Positions 43,829-57,550 of a stretch of DNA of 64,000 bases are shown here, piece after piece. The stretch covers positions 50,175,631 through 50,239,630 of the forward strand of contig NC_068971.1 of assembly GCF_016808095.1 (NCBI RefSeq), given 5' to 3'. The stretch's first letter is position 1. Every line of letters starts with the position of its first letter. The position numbers and the translations under genes were made by a program. The notes beneath the pieces are model-generated. The model was not told the DNA's origin and did no database searches. It saw only the letters and a list, made by a program, of their open reading frames with translations. This DNA is from Vigna angularis. Its lineage: Eukaryota; Streptophyta; Magnoliopsida; Fabales; Fabaceae.

Positions 43829-44171
43829 AGAGTATAAAATATATATTTGAGTTTTGTTTCTTACAACTTTAAATCATGATATTATTAAAAGAAGAGGGGG
43901 TACACATGCACATTAATATGAGAACAAAGCTTACCATTTCATGAAAAACAACAATAGGATTCAAATGAGAGCATATGGAAAGGAAACTTATGAAAGCATA
44001 TAGTCATACAACACGTTTCAATAGGCAGATGAATAATACAAAAGCTATAATTAAAATAATTATAATACTAATATATTGATGTATTATACTAAATATAATA
44101 CATACTTTATGGCTTATTTTCAAATTTTGTAAATTTAATAACATTAAATACAAAAGAGTATAATAAATTAA

Positions 44172-44932
44172 TCCTACTATATATATCAAAGAGATACACT
44201 TCACGATATACACTTTTACTTTTCTTATTTAATCTTTAATAATATAATTATTAATTTATTTAATAAAGATAATAGTATTAAATTATTACTAATTTCAATT
44301 TCAATTTATTTTTTATCCATTTATTCAACTGATTTTTTTTAAAATTTAGATTAAAATTTAATTATTATTTTTATTTGATTATACTTTTGGTGTTGTATTT
44401 TCAAATTAAAATTAAAATTTGTATTAATTTTTTTTATATTTTTTCTAGTAATATTTTGTGGTTTGTCATATCTTTAAATTTGATTAAAATTTGTATTAAA
44501 AATTATTTATATTTTATTTGATAATATTTCCGCAACTGACGTTTTTTTTACTAATTTAATTTTTTTTTACTTACATTCTATATTTGATGTGTTGATAATG
44601 TTATAACTCTACTTTTTTTTCTAATAATTTTATTAATTATTTTTTATTTTTAAATATTTTTAGCATTATGAATCAAATTAATTGAATTTGGAAAATTATA
44701 TTTAAAGATACGTATTATACTAATACTTATGAAAAAAAAGTTTAATATATTTAAGTAAGAGTAATTTATTATAATTTTAATGCATATTTATCATTAATTT
44801 ATAAGTGTTTATGATTCAACATATAATGTTAATATATATTTCAATCATTTAAACTCCACATCACATAAAATTTAATATTTTATAATAGTTTTTATTTTAA
44901 TTTAAAAATAAAACCGCGGGGATATAATCTAG
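44172..44932 (+). mobile_element. Possible non-autonomous Helitron
   Basis: It begins TCCTACTATATATATCAAAG after an A, and ends CCGCGGGGATATAATCTAG before a T. This fits 5'-TC and CTRR-3' ends with insertion between A and T. The 3' hairpin is reduced to the palindrome CCGCGG, which weakens the case. No ORF. Confidence 0.35.
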
Positions 44933-46169
44933 TAACTTAAATATGTAAAACAACTTGACGAATTTAGTTACGGATTAGTCCATTCAGAGTATTCTATCCG
45001 TCATCTCTATAGCAATTTATTCGAAGTTGGAAAATCAAATTGTCTATTATACGTTATGTACAAAAATTAATTATAATCGAGGTAAGTTAAAATCCACTAC
45101 AGAAAATAATAAAATAATGCAACTCTAAATAGTTATATTTCCAACTTTCAAAGACCTACTCCAAGAATAAAAAACTAACACGGAATATACATCATCAAAA
45201 GCATTCAATAAAGTCACTCACTTTGAAGAAATTGGTTAATATTATATAATCCTAACCACTGTACTTCGTTTAATGAGTTCTGTTGACTAATTATATAAGT
45301 GAGGTTTTATAGTAATATATATATTTTTAAATAAGATAAATTTATTAGCCCTTTAATAAAAAGTTAAAGAGGCTATTTTAGGAAATCTAAATTTAACATT
45401 TTCTGTTTTATTGTGCGGCATAACTTTGAAGATCTTTTTCAATACAAGAGGTAATTAATATCTTATTAAATTTTTACTGAAAAAATATTTTTATATAATT
45501 TTTCATAATTTAATAATTTAAAAACCATTTAATATTAATATTTTTTATGAGTTTCATATATTAAATTTATAATTGAAATGTCATAAAGTGTTTATGACTT
45601 ATAAAGCAGAAAAAAAAAATTGATCGAAAGTTACCGTAAAAAATATAACGGAAAATGTTTATTGGTGAATATTATTTTAAAAAAAAACATATTTGATGTA
45701 GAGACGGGTTGTTTTGGTGGGCCAGGAAAAGAAAAGAAACAAAAATTCCGAAATATGCGCGGGTCTCAGTGGCTTTAAACTCAAGTTGCTTTGTTCTGGA
45801 TGAAGCCTGAGACGACAGAAAATCCCTCGGATGTTTGATTCTCGTACTCACAACATAAATCTTATCGTCATGCTCTCGAGAAACTCCTGCTAACCATAGT
45901 CCACACCAACAAGCAACAAAATCCACCATCGGTTATCTCGCCATCAGTTACCTTCTTCTCCGGTTACTCACCCACCACCAATACCTATTATCATTCTATT
46001 CTTTATCTTTTATCTCTCAAATTTCTCACTCATCGTCCAAGCAGCTCCCCCTGGTACGCTGTAGAATCAACCAAACGTATTTTCCGCAATCACTGTTATT
46101 AATTAATTAATTAATTGTTATGTGAAGTTTCTTTATTCGATTAGGATTTGGAAGTGGGAAAAGGGAGAG

Positions 46170-47782
46170 ATGAAATTCGGGTGTGCATTCAGAGAGTACC
46201 TGCAGGAGGAGCGGGAGTGGTTCTTGGGCGAGAAATGTGCTCACGTTGAATACAGCAGGTTGAAGAAAGTGTTGAAGACTTGCAAGAAAGACACCTCTTC
46301 AGACAAGGACCTGTTGTGTCAGTGTCAGTCTTGCCCATGTAAGTGTTTCTTTTGGTTTTGAGAATCGCAAGTTCTTCGTTTTTTCGTGAGTTGTCTATTG
46401 TCATGTGAAACACACTTGTTTTGGCGTCATGTTAGGTCACCAGGTAGGGCACATGCGTATGTCGTTAACAGGGACCAGATCGAGGGTTGATGTCTTGTTG
46501 GGGCTGTGGAAAATTTAACACATTAGATCTTTAGGTTAAGGAATAAAAAGTGAGTGGATATTTCATGTTTTTCCTGTTTTCTCAAGATCCAAGAACAAGA
46601 GATACTACTGGCTTTTACTTTTTATAAGGAGAATAACTTCCAAAAAATAGGGGTGGCTGTGGGAGAGTGTTAATGCTGTCAATGGTTTGTTTATAAGGTT
46701 GAAAGTTGCTTTCTTTATGATGGTGGAAGAAATGTTAGCAACACTCTCTGTTGTTCTGTTTGTTTCTAGTACACTATTTACAATTGGCTAAAATTAGTTG
46801 GAAATCACCAATTTGTATGGGTTTAAAATCCCTAATCAACAAACCCCATTCTTGATTTTGTAGGTTTTAATGAGAGCATTATAAAATAGGAGAAAGTGTG
46901 CTTGAAGAGTATGTTGGAGAATGTGTTGTTGACCCTCCTCTAATGTTATTGTGCTCTTCTAATATCTTGAGTGAAATTTTTTACTTATATTCTTTGCAAT
47001 TGATCAGAGCTTAGGTTATTTTGCAACTAGATTTAGAGCTTGATATAGTTAAAATACTCCTTGATTATTTTGATGTTTCTTTCAATTTAACTGAACTGTA
47101 TTACTTTCTGTAGTCTAATTATGAACATTTTTGTTTTCCACTTAGTATGTGACCAACAGTTCTTCTCTGAGTTGATGAAGGAAGCATCAGATGTGGTGGG
47201 GTACTTTAGTTCAAGAGTTCAGCATCTCCTTCATCTTCACATTTCTACAGGAATACACAGATATGTATTGCGTTTGCGCCAGTGCTTTAAAAGTGATACG
47301 CAAACCCTTACTCAAGAAGGGAGGATTCTAATCGAGTACATTGCTATGAATGCTATTGCGATGAGGAAAATACTTAAGAAATATGATAAAGTATGCAACA
47401 TCTGAGATGATTGTCTAATGTTAACTCTTTTCATTTATACTTCTCTGGTTTAGTTTTTGGGTTCACTCTATCCTTTTCTATTTGGCGTCAGGTACACAGC
47501 TCTGTTAATGGGGAGAACTTCAAATCTAGGATGCACGCTCAACACATTGAACTTTTGCACTCTCCTTGGATAATTGAATTGGGTGCTTTTTATCTGAATT
47601 CTACTGGACTTGATAGTTGTGAGCTTGACGGAGTCTATGGTCACTTTTCTTGTGATCTAAACATAAATAAAGATGTAATGACATTGGTTCTTCCCGATTC
47701 TATTAAGCTCGAGTATTCTCTAACTTGTGCAATTTGTCTGGTAAGTTCCTAATTGTATGCTACACTAGAAAATAAAGGAAAA

Positions 47783-47815
<33 letters not shown>

Positions 47816-48736
47816 TATCAGTATTTCTTATAAATGTTTGGATCGTGATGATAGGATCTTGTTTTCAACCCTTATGCTTTGAGTTGTGGTCATATCTTCT
47901 GTAAGTCATGTGCTTGCTCAGCTGCCTCTGTGATGATTTTTCAAGGCCTTAAAGCTGCCAGTCCAGAGTCGAAGTGTCCTATATGCAGAGAGGTGTGTAT
48001 TTTTTCCTCAGCATTGATATATCGGATTAAAAAAAATAAAACTCATGACAGTTGCTATCACGATTGGTAAAGAATCAAAGACAGCATAGAAGTCAATGGT
48101 GCAATTATGCAGCTTGATAGGTGTCAATTTGGTGAAGGTTCTTTATGGACCTTGCTTTCCTTTTCTAAATAACTGTATTGATAGGTTTTTCAAACTCTTA
48201 AATATCTTCATTTTAAGAGTATCTGACTATAAGATAAGTAGATGCGTTGTAGCCTATCTTGGATAACATTAATCCAGCAAATTCTATTCTTTGTCTTCTC
48301 AAAACATAGAATATTTCCACTTTTTCCCTTATGCAGAAAGCGATGGCTTCCTTATGACAAAAGTATAGTGATTATGTCATTTATCCTATTCCTTGGAGCT
48401 TTAAAGCATATTCTGATTTGCTTTATATTTTAAAATTTTCAATTATGAAAAGTTGCTTTTGTAAAGGACAAATGCTCTTCTTAATACAGGTTGGCGTTTA
48501 TTCTAAGGCTGTGCGTATGGTAGAACTTGATCTACTTATGAAAAGAAGGTATTAGATGGTAACATTATCTTTCTTATTCTTATGTGAATAAAGGGCATCG
48601 CATTGATATTCAAGAATTTTTTGGCAGGTGCAAAGATTACTGGAGAGAGAGGCTAGCTAGTGAACGAGTTGACACAGTGAAGCAATCCAAGGAATACTGG
48701 AATTTACAGTCCACATATGCAATTGGATTTCGCTAG
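46170..48736 (+). CDS. SPX-RING E3 ubiquitin ligase (BAH1/NLA-like)
   Basis: Six exons, 46170-46338, 47146-47390, 47492-47740, 47855-47992, 48490-48548 and 48628-48736, join to 322 residues. The SPX domain (about 1-140) opens with MKFGCAFREYL, includes VEYSRLKKVLKTCKK, and closes with IAMRKILKKYDK, carrying the lysine-rich inositol-pyrophosphate pocket. A C3HC4 RING follows: Cys217, Cys220, Cys232, His234, Cys237, Cys240, Cys262 and Cys265. The tail (CKDYWRERLASERVD, SKEYW) is typical of the family. BAH1/NLA ubiquitinates plasma-membrane phosphate and nitrate transporters; this copy is closer to the 'BAH1-like' paralogues, whose targets are not known. Start chosen at the SPX consensus MKFG rather than the in-frame ATG at 46,122. 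Introns are GT-AG; the intron before exon 4 has a (CT)n(CA)n microsatellite near 47,786-47,816. Confidence 0.93.
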
Positions 48737-49200
48737 GCTTTTATACTAGAGCAATGGAAACATCTGAGTAGAATACTGTTTGCAGAGACAGAAATCCCTG
48801 GAAGAATTACATGACTGAGTTTGCGTTTTTGACTGAACTGTTAGGTGAGGTAGGATTTATTTAGTTAGTTCCTAATGCCTTAGCCATTAGCCTGAAGATG
48901 GAAAAAGTAAATAAAGACAAAGACGCATTTCCTGACGGAAGAATAGAAGAATTTCTCGATGAAAAAGGAGACGATTTCTGATTCGATATTTTTTGGTACA
49001 GATTTAATTTGACACATCATTTTGCTTCATCGGTGGGAAAAAATATTGGCTTCAATAGGGCCATTTACCTAATAAGTAGGGTAACCATCTACCATATGTT
49101 GAATAACTGGCTCAATATGATCGTGACTTAACCTGGATACAACTTGGGTCTAACTAGACCAACTTGTCAGAATTCAATTCAATTTTGTCCATCTTGACGC
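48737..49200. other. 3' UTR of the SPX-RING gene and spacer
   Basis: The gene's 3' UTR probably extends to near 49.0 kb. The rest is a short spacer up to the tandem array. No gene is seen. Confidence 0.5.
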
Positions 49201-52200
49201 ATGATCACCTTGAATAGACATGGTTTCTGACCAACTCAACTTCAACTTGACTTAGTTATACTAAATTTAAATTTTGATTGAATAAATTTTTTCGTATGTA
49301 TAAAGATTTTTAGGTTTTTTTTTTCATTTTTGTTTTTAAAAGATATTTTACTTAAAAGTTAACTCATAGGATGATCCTGTTGTATTTTTAATTTCCCAAA
49401 ATAACTTTATATTAGATTCTTTTGATCGAATTTTGAAATTTAATATTTTTTCATGAAATTTGATGAATGATTTTTTTTTATTGAATTTTAAAATTCGATA
49501 AATAATTTTTTTTATCAGGTTTTGAAATCTGATTGAGGATTTTTCAAAGATTTTTATCGTTTTCAAATTTGATGAAGAAAAAAAACTTCCACTGGATTTT
49601 AAAATCCAATGAAATAAAAAAAAATGAAGTGTAGAGTTTTTTGAATTGTAAAAGACAATTTTTTTTGAGACGAAGAATGAAATGATTGGAGACGTAACCC
49701 TCAATTAAAATGAAGAGAATTGTGTTTCTATAAAATTATATATATATATATATATATCAATTTTTTTAAAAGAAAATATAGTGTAAATTTTGTATCTAAT
49801 ACTTAGAATACTTAAAGTAAGAAAATTTAAATAAATTATTTAAATCGTGATTCATTACTTTGGTTTGTATCAAATTTTAATTTTAATTTCTCAAATTATG
49901 TAATTGTCTTTTTTAGTTCTTACAAATAATTGCAAAGATTAATCTTCCGAATAACATAATTATTTTTGTAATCTACAAAAGTTAGTTTTAAGGAAAATAA
50001 TGTTGGGTTCCTTTTGTCCAAATATTGTTGTTTATGAAATAAATAAAAGACACGTCATCAATTATCACCTATTATTAATTAATTCACCCTAAAATAACAT
50101 TAATATTTTGCGTATATTTGTCCATAAGATTATGAGTTTTTATCTCTTAAAATAAATAAAATAGATTCGATAGTGAAAATGTAGATTGGTTTTAATGATT
50201 GATTTTTTTTTAAATTAGTAATTGTGTTTTTTGGACGGCTCGTAATTTTATTAACTAAAAATATATTAATTTATCTCATTAACGTGTCATAATTTAAAAT
50301 TTAAATCTGAACTAATGAAAATGAGTTTATGTGAAATGATTTTTTAAATTTCTTTAAAAAATTATATGTTTGGTTTGACTTGGATGAAGCATAACTTGAA
50401 CGTTAAATTTCTTAGTTGAACCGGTATAAATGTTAACTTGACATTATTCATCTAAATTTAAACTTTGATTGAATAAATTTTTTCACATACGTTTTAAGTT
50501 TTTCTTTTTTTCCATTTTTGTTTTCAAAAGGTATTTTACTTTAAAAGTTGACTCATGGGATGGTCCTAGTCAATAAACTTTTTCATGACATCTTAATTTT
50601 CAAAACTTTATTTGTTTTTTTTCATCTTGTGGGTCTTCTATCCTTTTCATCGTACACTTTCAATAATTTTATGTTTTATTTCTAATTTCAAAAATTAATT
50701 TTAAGTTACAGTTTTTTCATCGAATTTTAAAATTTGATATTTTTTTACGGAATTTTTGAAATTTGATAAATGTTTTTTTATTGAATTTTGAAATTCGATA
50801 AATAAGTTTTTCTTTATCAGATTTCGAAATTTATTGAGGATTTTTTAAAGATTTTCACTGTTTTCGAAATTTGATGAAGAAAAAAAAATTTCAATCAGAT
50901 TTTCAAATCTAATAAAACACAAAAATTAATTATAGAATTTGTTTAATTGTAGAAAAAAAATTTGGAGACGAAGAATGAAATGATTGGACACGTAACCCTC
51001 AATTAAAACTTAACTAAATGTTAGATTTATGTATATCTAAAATTGAGAATTGTGTTTCTCTAAAATTATATATATCAATTTCTTTTTAAGAAAATATAGT
51101 GTAAGTTTTGTATCTAATAATATTTAAGTAAGAAAATTTATATACAAGTTGGTTCATTAAAAAATTATTTAAATCGTGATTCATTAGTTCCGTTTGTATG
51201 AAATTTTAATTTTAATTTCTCAAATTCATGTAATTGTCTTTTTTTAGTTCTTAAAAATATTTGCAAAGATTAATCTTCCCAATAACATAATTATGTTTTG
51301 TAATCTACAAAAGTTAGTTTTAAGAAAAACGATGCTGGGTTACTTTTGTCCAAATAATGTTGTTTATGAAACAAATAAAAGACACGCCATCAATTATCAC
51401 CTTTTATTAATTATTTCACTGTAAAATAACATTAGTATTGAACATGTAAGTTAATTTTTTTTATAAATTCTTATATAATGTTAATGTTTAATAGGAAAAT
51501 GTTACGAGTTTGGTTTCTGACCAAGGATAATAGTTGAGTCACTTAGAGAATGTAAAATATTATATACTTTTTTTGAGTAGATTTGTCCACAAGATTATGA
51601 GTTTTTATCTCTTATAAGAAGTAAAATAGATAATAAAAATGTAGATTGATTTTAATGATTGATTTTTTTTAAGATTAATAATTGCGTTTTTTGGACGGCT
51701 GTTAATTTTATTAACTAGAAATATATTAATTTCTATCATTAACGTCGCATAATTTAAAATTTAAGTTTGAATTAATGAAAATGAGTTTATGTGAAACAAT
51801 TTTTTAAATTTCTTTAAGAAATTATATGTTTGGTTTGATTTGGATCAAGCATAACTTAACATGAAATTTTTCAGTTGGAGCTGTATCAATGTTTATCAAC
51901 TTGAGATGATGTTAGTTTTGACTTGATTCAAGTTCAACTTGACTTTAGTCATACTAAATTAAAAATTTTATTGAATAAAACTTTTCATATGTATAAAGAT
52001 GTTTTTAAGTATTTTTATTTTTAATTTTTGTTTTCAAAACATATTTTACTTTAAAAGTTGACTCATGGTCGTGGTTAATAGAGCTTTTGATTTTTTCATA
52101 TTGTGGGTCTTTTATCTTTTTCATCATACACTTTCAAAAATTTTATGTTGTATTTTTAATTCAAAAAATAACTTTAGGTTACGGTTTTTTCGAATTTTGA

Positions 52201-55089
52201 AATTTGATATTTTTTTCACGGAATTTTGAAATTTATTGAATGATTTCTTTTTATTGAATTTTGAAATTCGAAAAATAATTTTTTCTTTATTAGATTTCGA
52301 AATTCGATTGAGGATTTTTTAAAGATTTTCACTGTTTTCAAAATTCGATGAAAAACAAAAACTTTCATCGGATTTTCAAATTCAATGAAACACAAAAATT
52401 AGTGTAGAGTTTTTTGAATTGTAGAAAAAAAAAATTTGGAGATGAAGAATGAAATGATTGGAGACGTAATTAAAGTCAAACTCTATGAACTTAACTAAAT
52501 ATTAGATTTATGTATATCTAAAATTGAGAATTGTGTTTCTCTAAAAATATCAATTTTTTTTAAAAGTGTAAGTTTTGTATCTAATACTTGGAATATTTAA
52601 GTAAGAAAATTTATATATAAGTTGTTTCATTAAAAAATTATTTAAATCGTGATTCATTAGTTTCGTTTGTATGAAAATTTAATTATAATTTCTCAAATTC
52701 ATGTAATTGTCTTTTTTAGTTCTTAAAAATATTTGGAAAGATTAATCTTCCCAATAACATAATTATCTTTTGTAATCTACAGTTAGTTTTAAGAAAAACG
52801 ATGTTGAGTTCCTTTTGTCCAAATAATGTGGTTTATGAAATAAATAAAAGACACGCCATCAATTATCACCTATTATTAATTATTTCACACTAAAATAATT
52901 GAACATGTAAGTTTTTTTTTTTTATAAATTCTTATATAATCTTAATGTTTAATAGGAAAATGTTACGAGTTTGGTTTCTCACCAAGGATAATAGTTGAGC
53001 CACTTAGAGAAGGTAAAATATTATATACTTTTTTTTGGGTAGATTTGTCCAGAAGATTGTGAGTTTTTATCTATAAATTTCTTTAAAAAATTATATGTTT
53101 GGTTTGATTTGGAACAAGCATAACTTGAACATGAAATTTTCTAGTTGGACCTGTATCAATGTATTTTGCTTTAAAAGTTGACTCATGGATGGTTCTGGTC
53201 ATAGAGTTTTTGTTTACATCATAATTTTATAAACTTAATTTTTTTTTATTTTGTGGGTCTTTTATCTTTTTCATCATACATTTCTAATAATTTTATGTTC
53301 GTATTTCTAATTTCCAAAAATAACTCTAGGTTAGAGTTTTTTATCGAATTTTGAAATTTGATATTTTTTCACGGAATTTTAAAATATCAATGATTTTTTC
53401 TTTATTGAATTTTGAAATTCGATATATAAGTTTTTCATTATTAAATTTCAAAATTTGAGGAGGATTTTTCAAAGATTTCTACCATTTTTGAAATTTGACG
53501 AAGAAAAAAAACTTTCATTGAATTTCAAAATTCAATAAAACAAAAAAAAAATGAAGTGTAGAGATTTTTGAATTGTAGAAAATAATTTTTTTTGGAAATG
53601 AATAATGAAATAATTGGAGGCGTAACCCTCGATTAAAGTCAAACTCTATAAACTTAAATAAATAATAGAACTATGTATATTTAAATTTGAGAATTGTGTT
53701 TCTTTAAAATTATATATATCAATTTTTTTTAAAGAAAATATAGTGTAAGTTTTGTATCTAATACTTGGAATATTTAAGTAAGAAAATTTACATGTAAGTT
53801 GTTTCATTAAAAAATTATTTAAATCGTGCTTCATCAGTTCCGTTTGTATCAAATTTTAATTTTAATTTCTCAAATTCATGTAATTTGTCTTTTTGAGTTA
53901 TTAAAAATATTTGCAAAGATTAATCTTCCCAATAACATATTTATCTTTTGTAATCTACAAAAGTTAGTTTAAAGGAAAATGATGTTAGGTTCCTTTTGTC
54001 CAAATATTGTTGTTTATGAAATAAAAATAAAAGACATGCCATCAATTATATCCTATTTTATAAAGTCTTATAGAATGTTAATGTTTAATAGGAAAATGTT
54101 ACCGGTTTGTTTTATGGAACAAGGATAATAGTCGAGTCACTTAGAAAATGTAAAATATTGTATTCTTTTTTGTGTACATTTGTCCAGAAGATTATGAGTT
54201 TTTATTTCTTATAAGAGTTAAAATATATTCTATAGTGAAAATGTATATTGGTTTTAATGATTGATTTTTTTTAAGATTAGTAATTGCGTCCGGCTGGTAA
54301 TTTTATTAACTAGAAATATACTAATTTCTCTCATTAACGTGTTATAATTTAAAATTTAAATTTGAAATGAAAATCAGTTTCTCTGAAATGATTTTTTATA
54401 TTTCTTTAAAAATTATAGGTTTAGTTTCACTTGGATATGAAATTTATCAGTTGGACCTCTATCAATGTTTAACAACTTCAAGATAATATTAGTTTTGACT
54501 TGATTCAAGTTCAACTTCACTTTAGTGATACTAAATTTAAATCTTAATTGAATAAATTTTTCCGTATATATAAAGACGTTTTTAAGTTTTTTTTTTCATT
54601 TTTGTTTTTAAAAGGTATTTTGCTTTAAAAGTTGACTCATGGGATGGTCTTGGTCAATGAAGTTTTTGTTGACATCTTAATTTTATAAACTTTATTTGTT
54701 TTCTTTATGTTGTGGGTCTTTTTTTCCTTTTCATCCTACACTTCCAATAATTTTATGCTATATTTCTAATTTCAAAAAATAACTTTAGGTTACATTTTTT
54801 CATCCAATTTTGAAATTTGATATTTCTTTTACGAAATTTTGAAATTCGATAAATGGTTTTTTCTTTATTGATTTTTGAAATTTGATAAATAATTTTTTCT
54901 TTATCAGATTTCGAAATCAGATTGAGGATTTTTCAAAGATTTCCACCTTTTTCGAAATTTGATGAAGAAAAAAAATTTTCATCGGAATTCAAAATTTAAT
55001 TAAACACAAAAAGAATAAAGTGTATAATTTTTTGAATTGTAGAAAATAATTTTTTTGAAGATGAATAATAAAATGATTAGAGGCGTAAT
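49200..55089. repeat. Array of five diverged 1.1-1.5 kb tandem units
   Basis: Anchors recur in the same order and orientation: the GTTGACTCATGG-type anchor at 49,357, 50,548, 52,058, 53,178 and 54,631; CAAAGATTAATCTTCC at about 49,935, 51,265, 52,737 and 53,915; and GAAGAATGAAATGATTGG or a variant of it near 49,675, 50,968, 52,445, 53,600 and 55,060. Spacings alternate between short (about 1,190 and 1,120) and long (about 1,510 and 1,450), because some units lack internal segments. Each unit contains subrepeats built on GAATTTTGAAATTYGAT. The fifth unit is cut at 55,089 by an LTR element. No coding capacity. Confidence 0.85.
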
Positions 55090-55212
55090 TGTGAGGTTCG
55101 TAAATTTTTGGAAGTGGGGCATGGAAATCAACCACCCATTGCATTATTAGAATGCAATAATTGGTGTGCATTATTGGGACAAGTCCTCAAATTCTCGCAT
55201 TAGAGAGAATTT

Positions 55213-55644
<432 letters not shown>

Positions 55645-57195
55645 TGAAGGGGCCACACTTGAAAGTCACGAGGGACATATCACCTTGGCCATTGTTTGTT
55701 CACGTGAAAGCCTAACTACAGAGAATGGATTGAGGAAAGTGAAGAAGTATCAGACATAGCCAATGGACATTACTCACTTTTTTGGTGGCATTGGATAGAA
55801 AGAAAAACACAGAGACCAAACATAGAGAATTTTTCCAGAGAGAACGTACAGAGCACTCACACGGTCTAATCCAGCTGCACTTTCACTTTTGTTTGCTTGA
55901 ACTTGATGGAGAAGGAACAACTGCATGGTGAATGAAGAAGTGTCGGTTTTGAAGGTGGGTTCTAGCTAAGCATCATCCACCACCGTGAAGAAGGAGGAGC
56001 ACATACGTCCACCAGCCAACTGATCCAGTAGCGACAGCAGCTCCATCAACGCAGTCCAGCACGCTCATCTTCCAGGAGAAATCACGGTGAACAGCTAACT
56101 TCTCTGTCACAACAGCTCCGTCCAGCAGGTGTCCAGTTTGGAGAATCCACGTCCTTGAGGGAAGAGCGCACGGTCTTCACGTCCAAGCTGGTTGCACACA
56201 GCCCCAACATCCAACAACACGCAAGAAGAAGTCCAGCAGCAGACGGAGGCCACGTTCTAGCAAAGCCATGGCAGCAGCTTGGACCAGCACCAGCAGAGAA
56301 GTCACGTTCTAGTATGGAGAATGAAGAAGGAAAAGGTTTGCTGCTGTATTTTAATGAAGAGCGTGAAGTTCAAAGTTGCTGGGAGAGAAGAAGTGAAGAG
56401 CTATGGAGTTAGAAGGAGATCCAGACACTTGTATTTCTAGGTTCAAAATTCACAAAGGAAGTCTTCAAGAGTGGCCATATGCAGGTGCGGCGGAGGCGAA
56501 AACCCTCTCTGGGTTGCCCATGGATGGATCGAAGAAGCAGTGACGCGGAGGCGGGATCGCAGTGGTGAGCAACAGCCAGTTAGTCGGACACGGTGCAGAG
56601 ACGCCGAGGGGAGCAGACAGATCGGAGGCTGGGTCGAGGTGGCTGGATCAGTGGCGTGATGGTCGATTTGGCAGTGTTGGAGCAAAAAGGGGGTGGTTAT
56701 GGTGATGGAAGAAGCTGGAGGAAGTGAAGGTGCTAGTCCGGGATATGAGGTTGCGGGTGGTGGACATAGTTGTGCTTGGAAAAACCAGGTAAGGGGAGCT
56801 AAAATTGGATATATGAATCGTAGGAATAATATGTTTGATATCATATTAGGATTATTAATATTTTGATGAATAATTTTATGTTTAGAATATCCTTCTTTGC
56901 TATAAATCTGTATGGGTAATTGTAGAACTATCATGCTGTAAATCTGGGATAAGGGGTGAAAGGTACGGGTCTCTGGGTTTTTCTCTGCTTTCTGTGCAAT
57001 TCTGCTGAATTCTGCAGAATGTACGCTCGTCCCATTTTGATGAGTCAAAATTGGACGTTCGTCCAATTTGTGCTCGACCGGTCGGCCAAAGTATATGAGC
57101 GTTCGGTTTGGTGCTCTCAGATAACGAACGTTCGCGTTCGTCATTGTTAAAGTTAGAAATCTTAAACGTTCGTCCTTAGTCAAGTTACCTCATTA

Positions 57196-57550
57196 ATGAC
57201 GAGCGTCCTCTGGCTGAACGAGCGTCCCCTGGCTGAACGAGCGTCCCCTGGCTGAACGAGCGTCCCCTGGCTGAACGAGCGTCCCCTGGCTGAACGAGCG
57301 TCCCCTGGCTGAACGAGCGTCCTGTCTGAACGAGCGTCCTGTCTGAACGAGCGTCCTCTGGCTGAACGAGCGTCCTGGCTGAACGAGCGTCCGCGTCCTG
57401 GCTGAACGAGCGTCCTCGGCCTGGCTGAACGAGCGTCCTCGGCCTGGCTGAACGAGCGTCCTCCTTTGTTGGACGAGCGTCCTCCTCTGTTGGACGAGCG
57501 TCCTCCACTGTTGGACGAGCGTCCTCCACTGTTGGACGAGCGTCCTCCAC
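57196..57550. repeat. GAGCGTCC minisatellite in the LTR
   Basis: About 17 units of 17-23 bp share the core ACGAGCGTCC. Early units read CTGGCTGAACGAGCGTCCC (19 bp); later ones have TGTTGGACGAGCGTCCTCC (21 bp). The region is CpG-rich, unlike its surroundings. The minus strand is open in two frames here only because of the repeat. Confidence 0.95.

Larger units (their letters stand above)
41691..46169. other. AT-rich repeat-filled intergenic region
   Basis: No gene is seen. It contains a degenerate tandem array (about 42,440-42,960), a hAT-like relic (43,213-43,828) and a possible Helitron (44,172-44,932), listed separately. The right end (about 45.7-46.17 kb) becomes less AT-rich and is the promoter and 5' UTR of the SPX-RING gene. 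Confidence 0.5.

Noticed and set aside
49348..49704. Minus-strand ORF of 118 codons in the tandem array
   Set aside because: Low-complexity Lys/Phe/Ile translation of AT-rich repeat; not preserved in the other array units.
56443..57183. Long minus-strand ORF (246 codons) in the long LTR
   Set aside because: No recognisable domain, low-complexity and Pro/Ser-rich; it lies in a non-coding LTR.
57196..57550. CRISPR-like spacing of the short repeats
   Set aside because: The repeat core is only 10 bp, the 'spacers' are near-identical tails, and this is a plant retrotransposon LTR.
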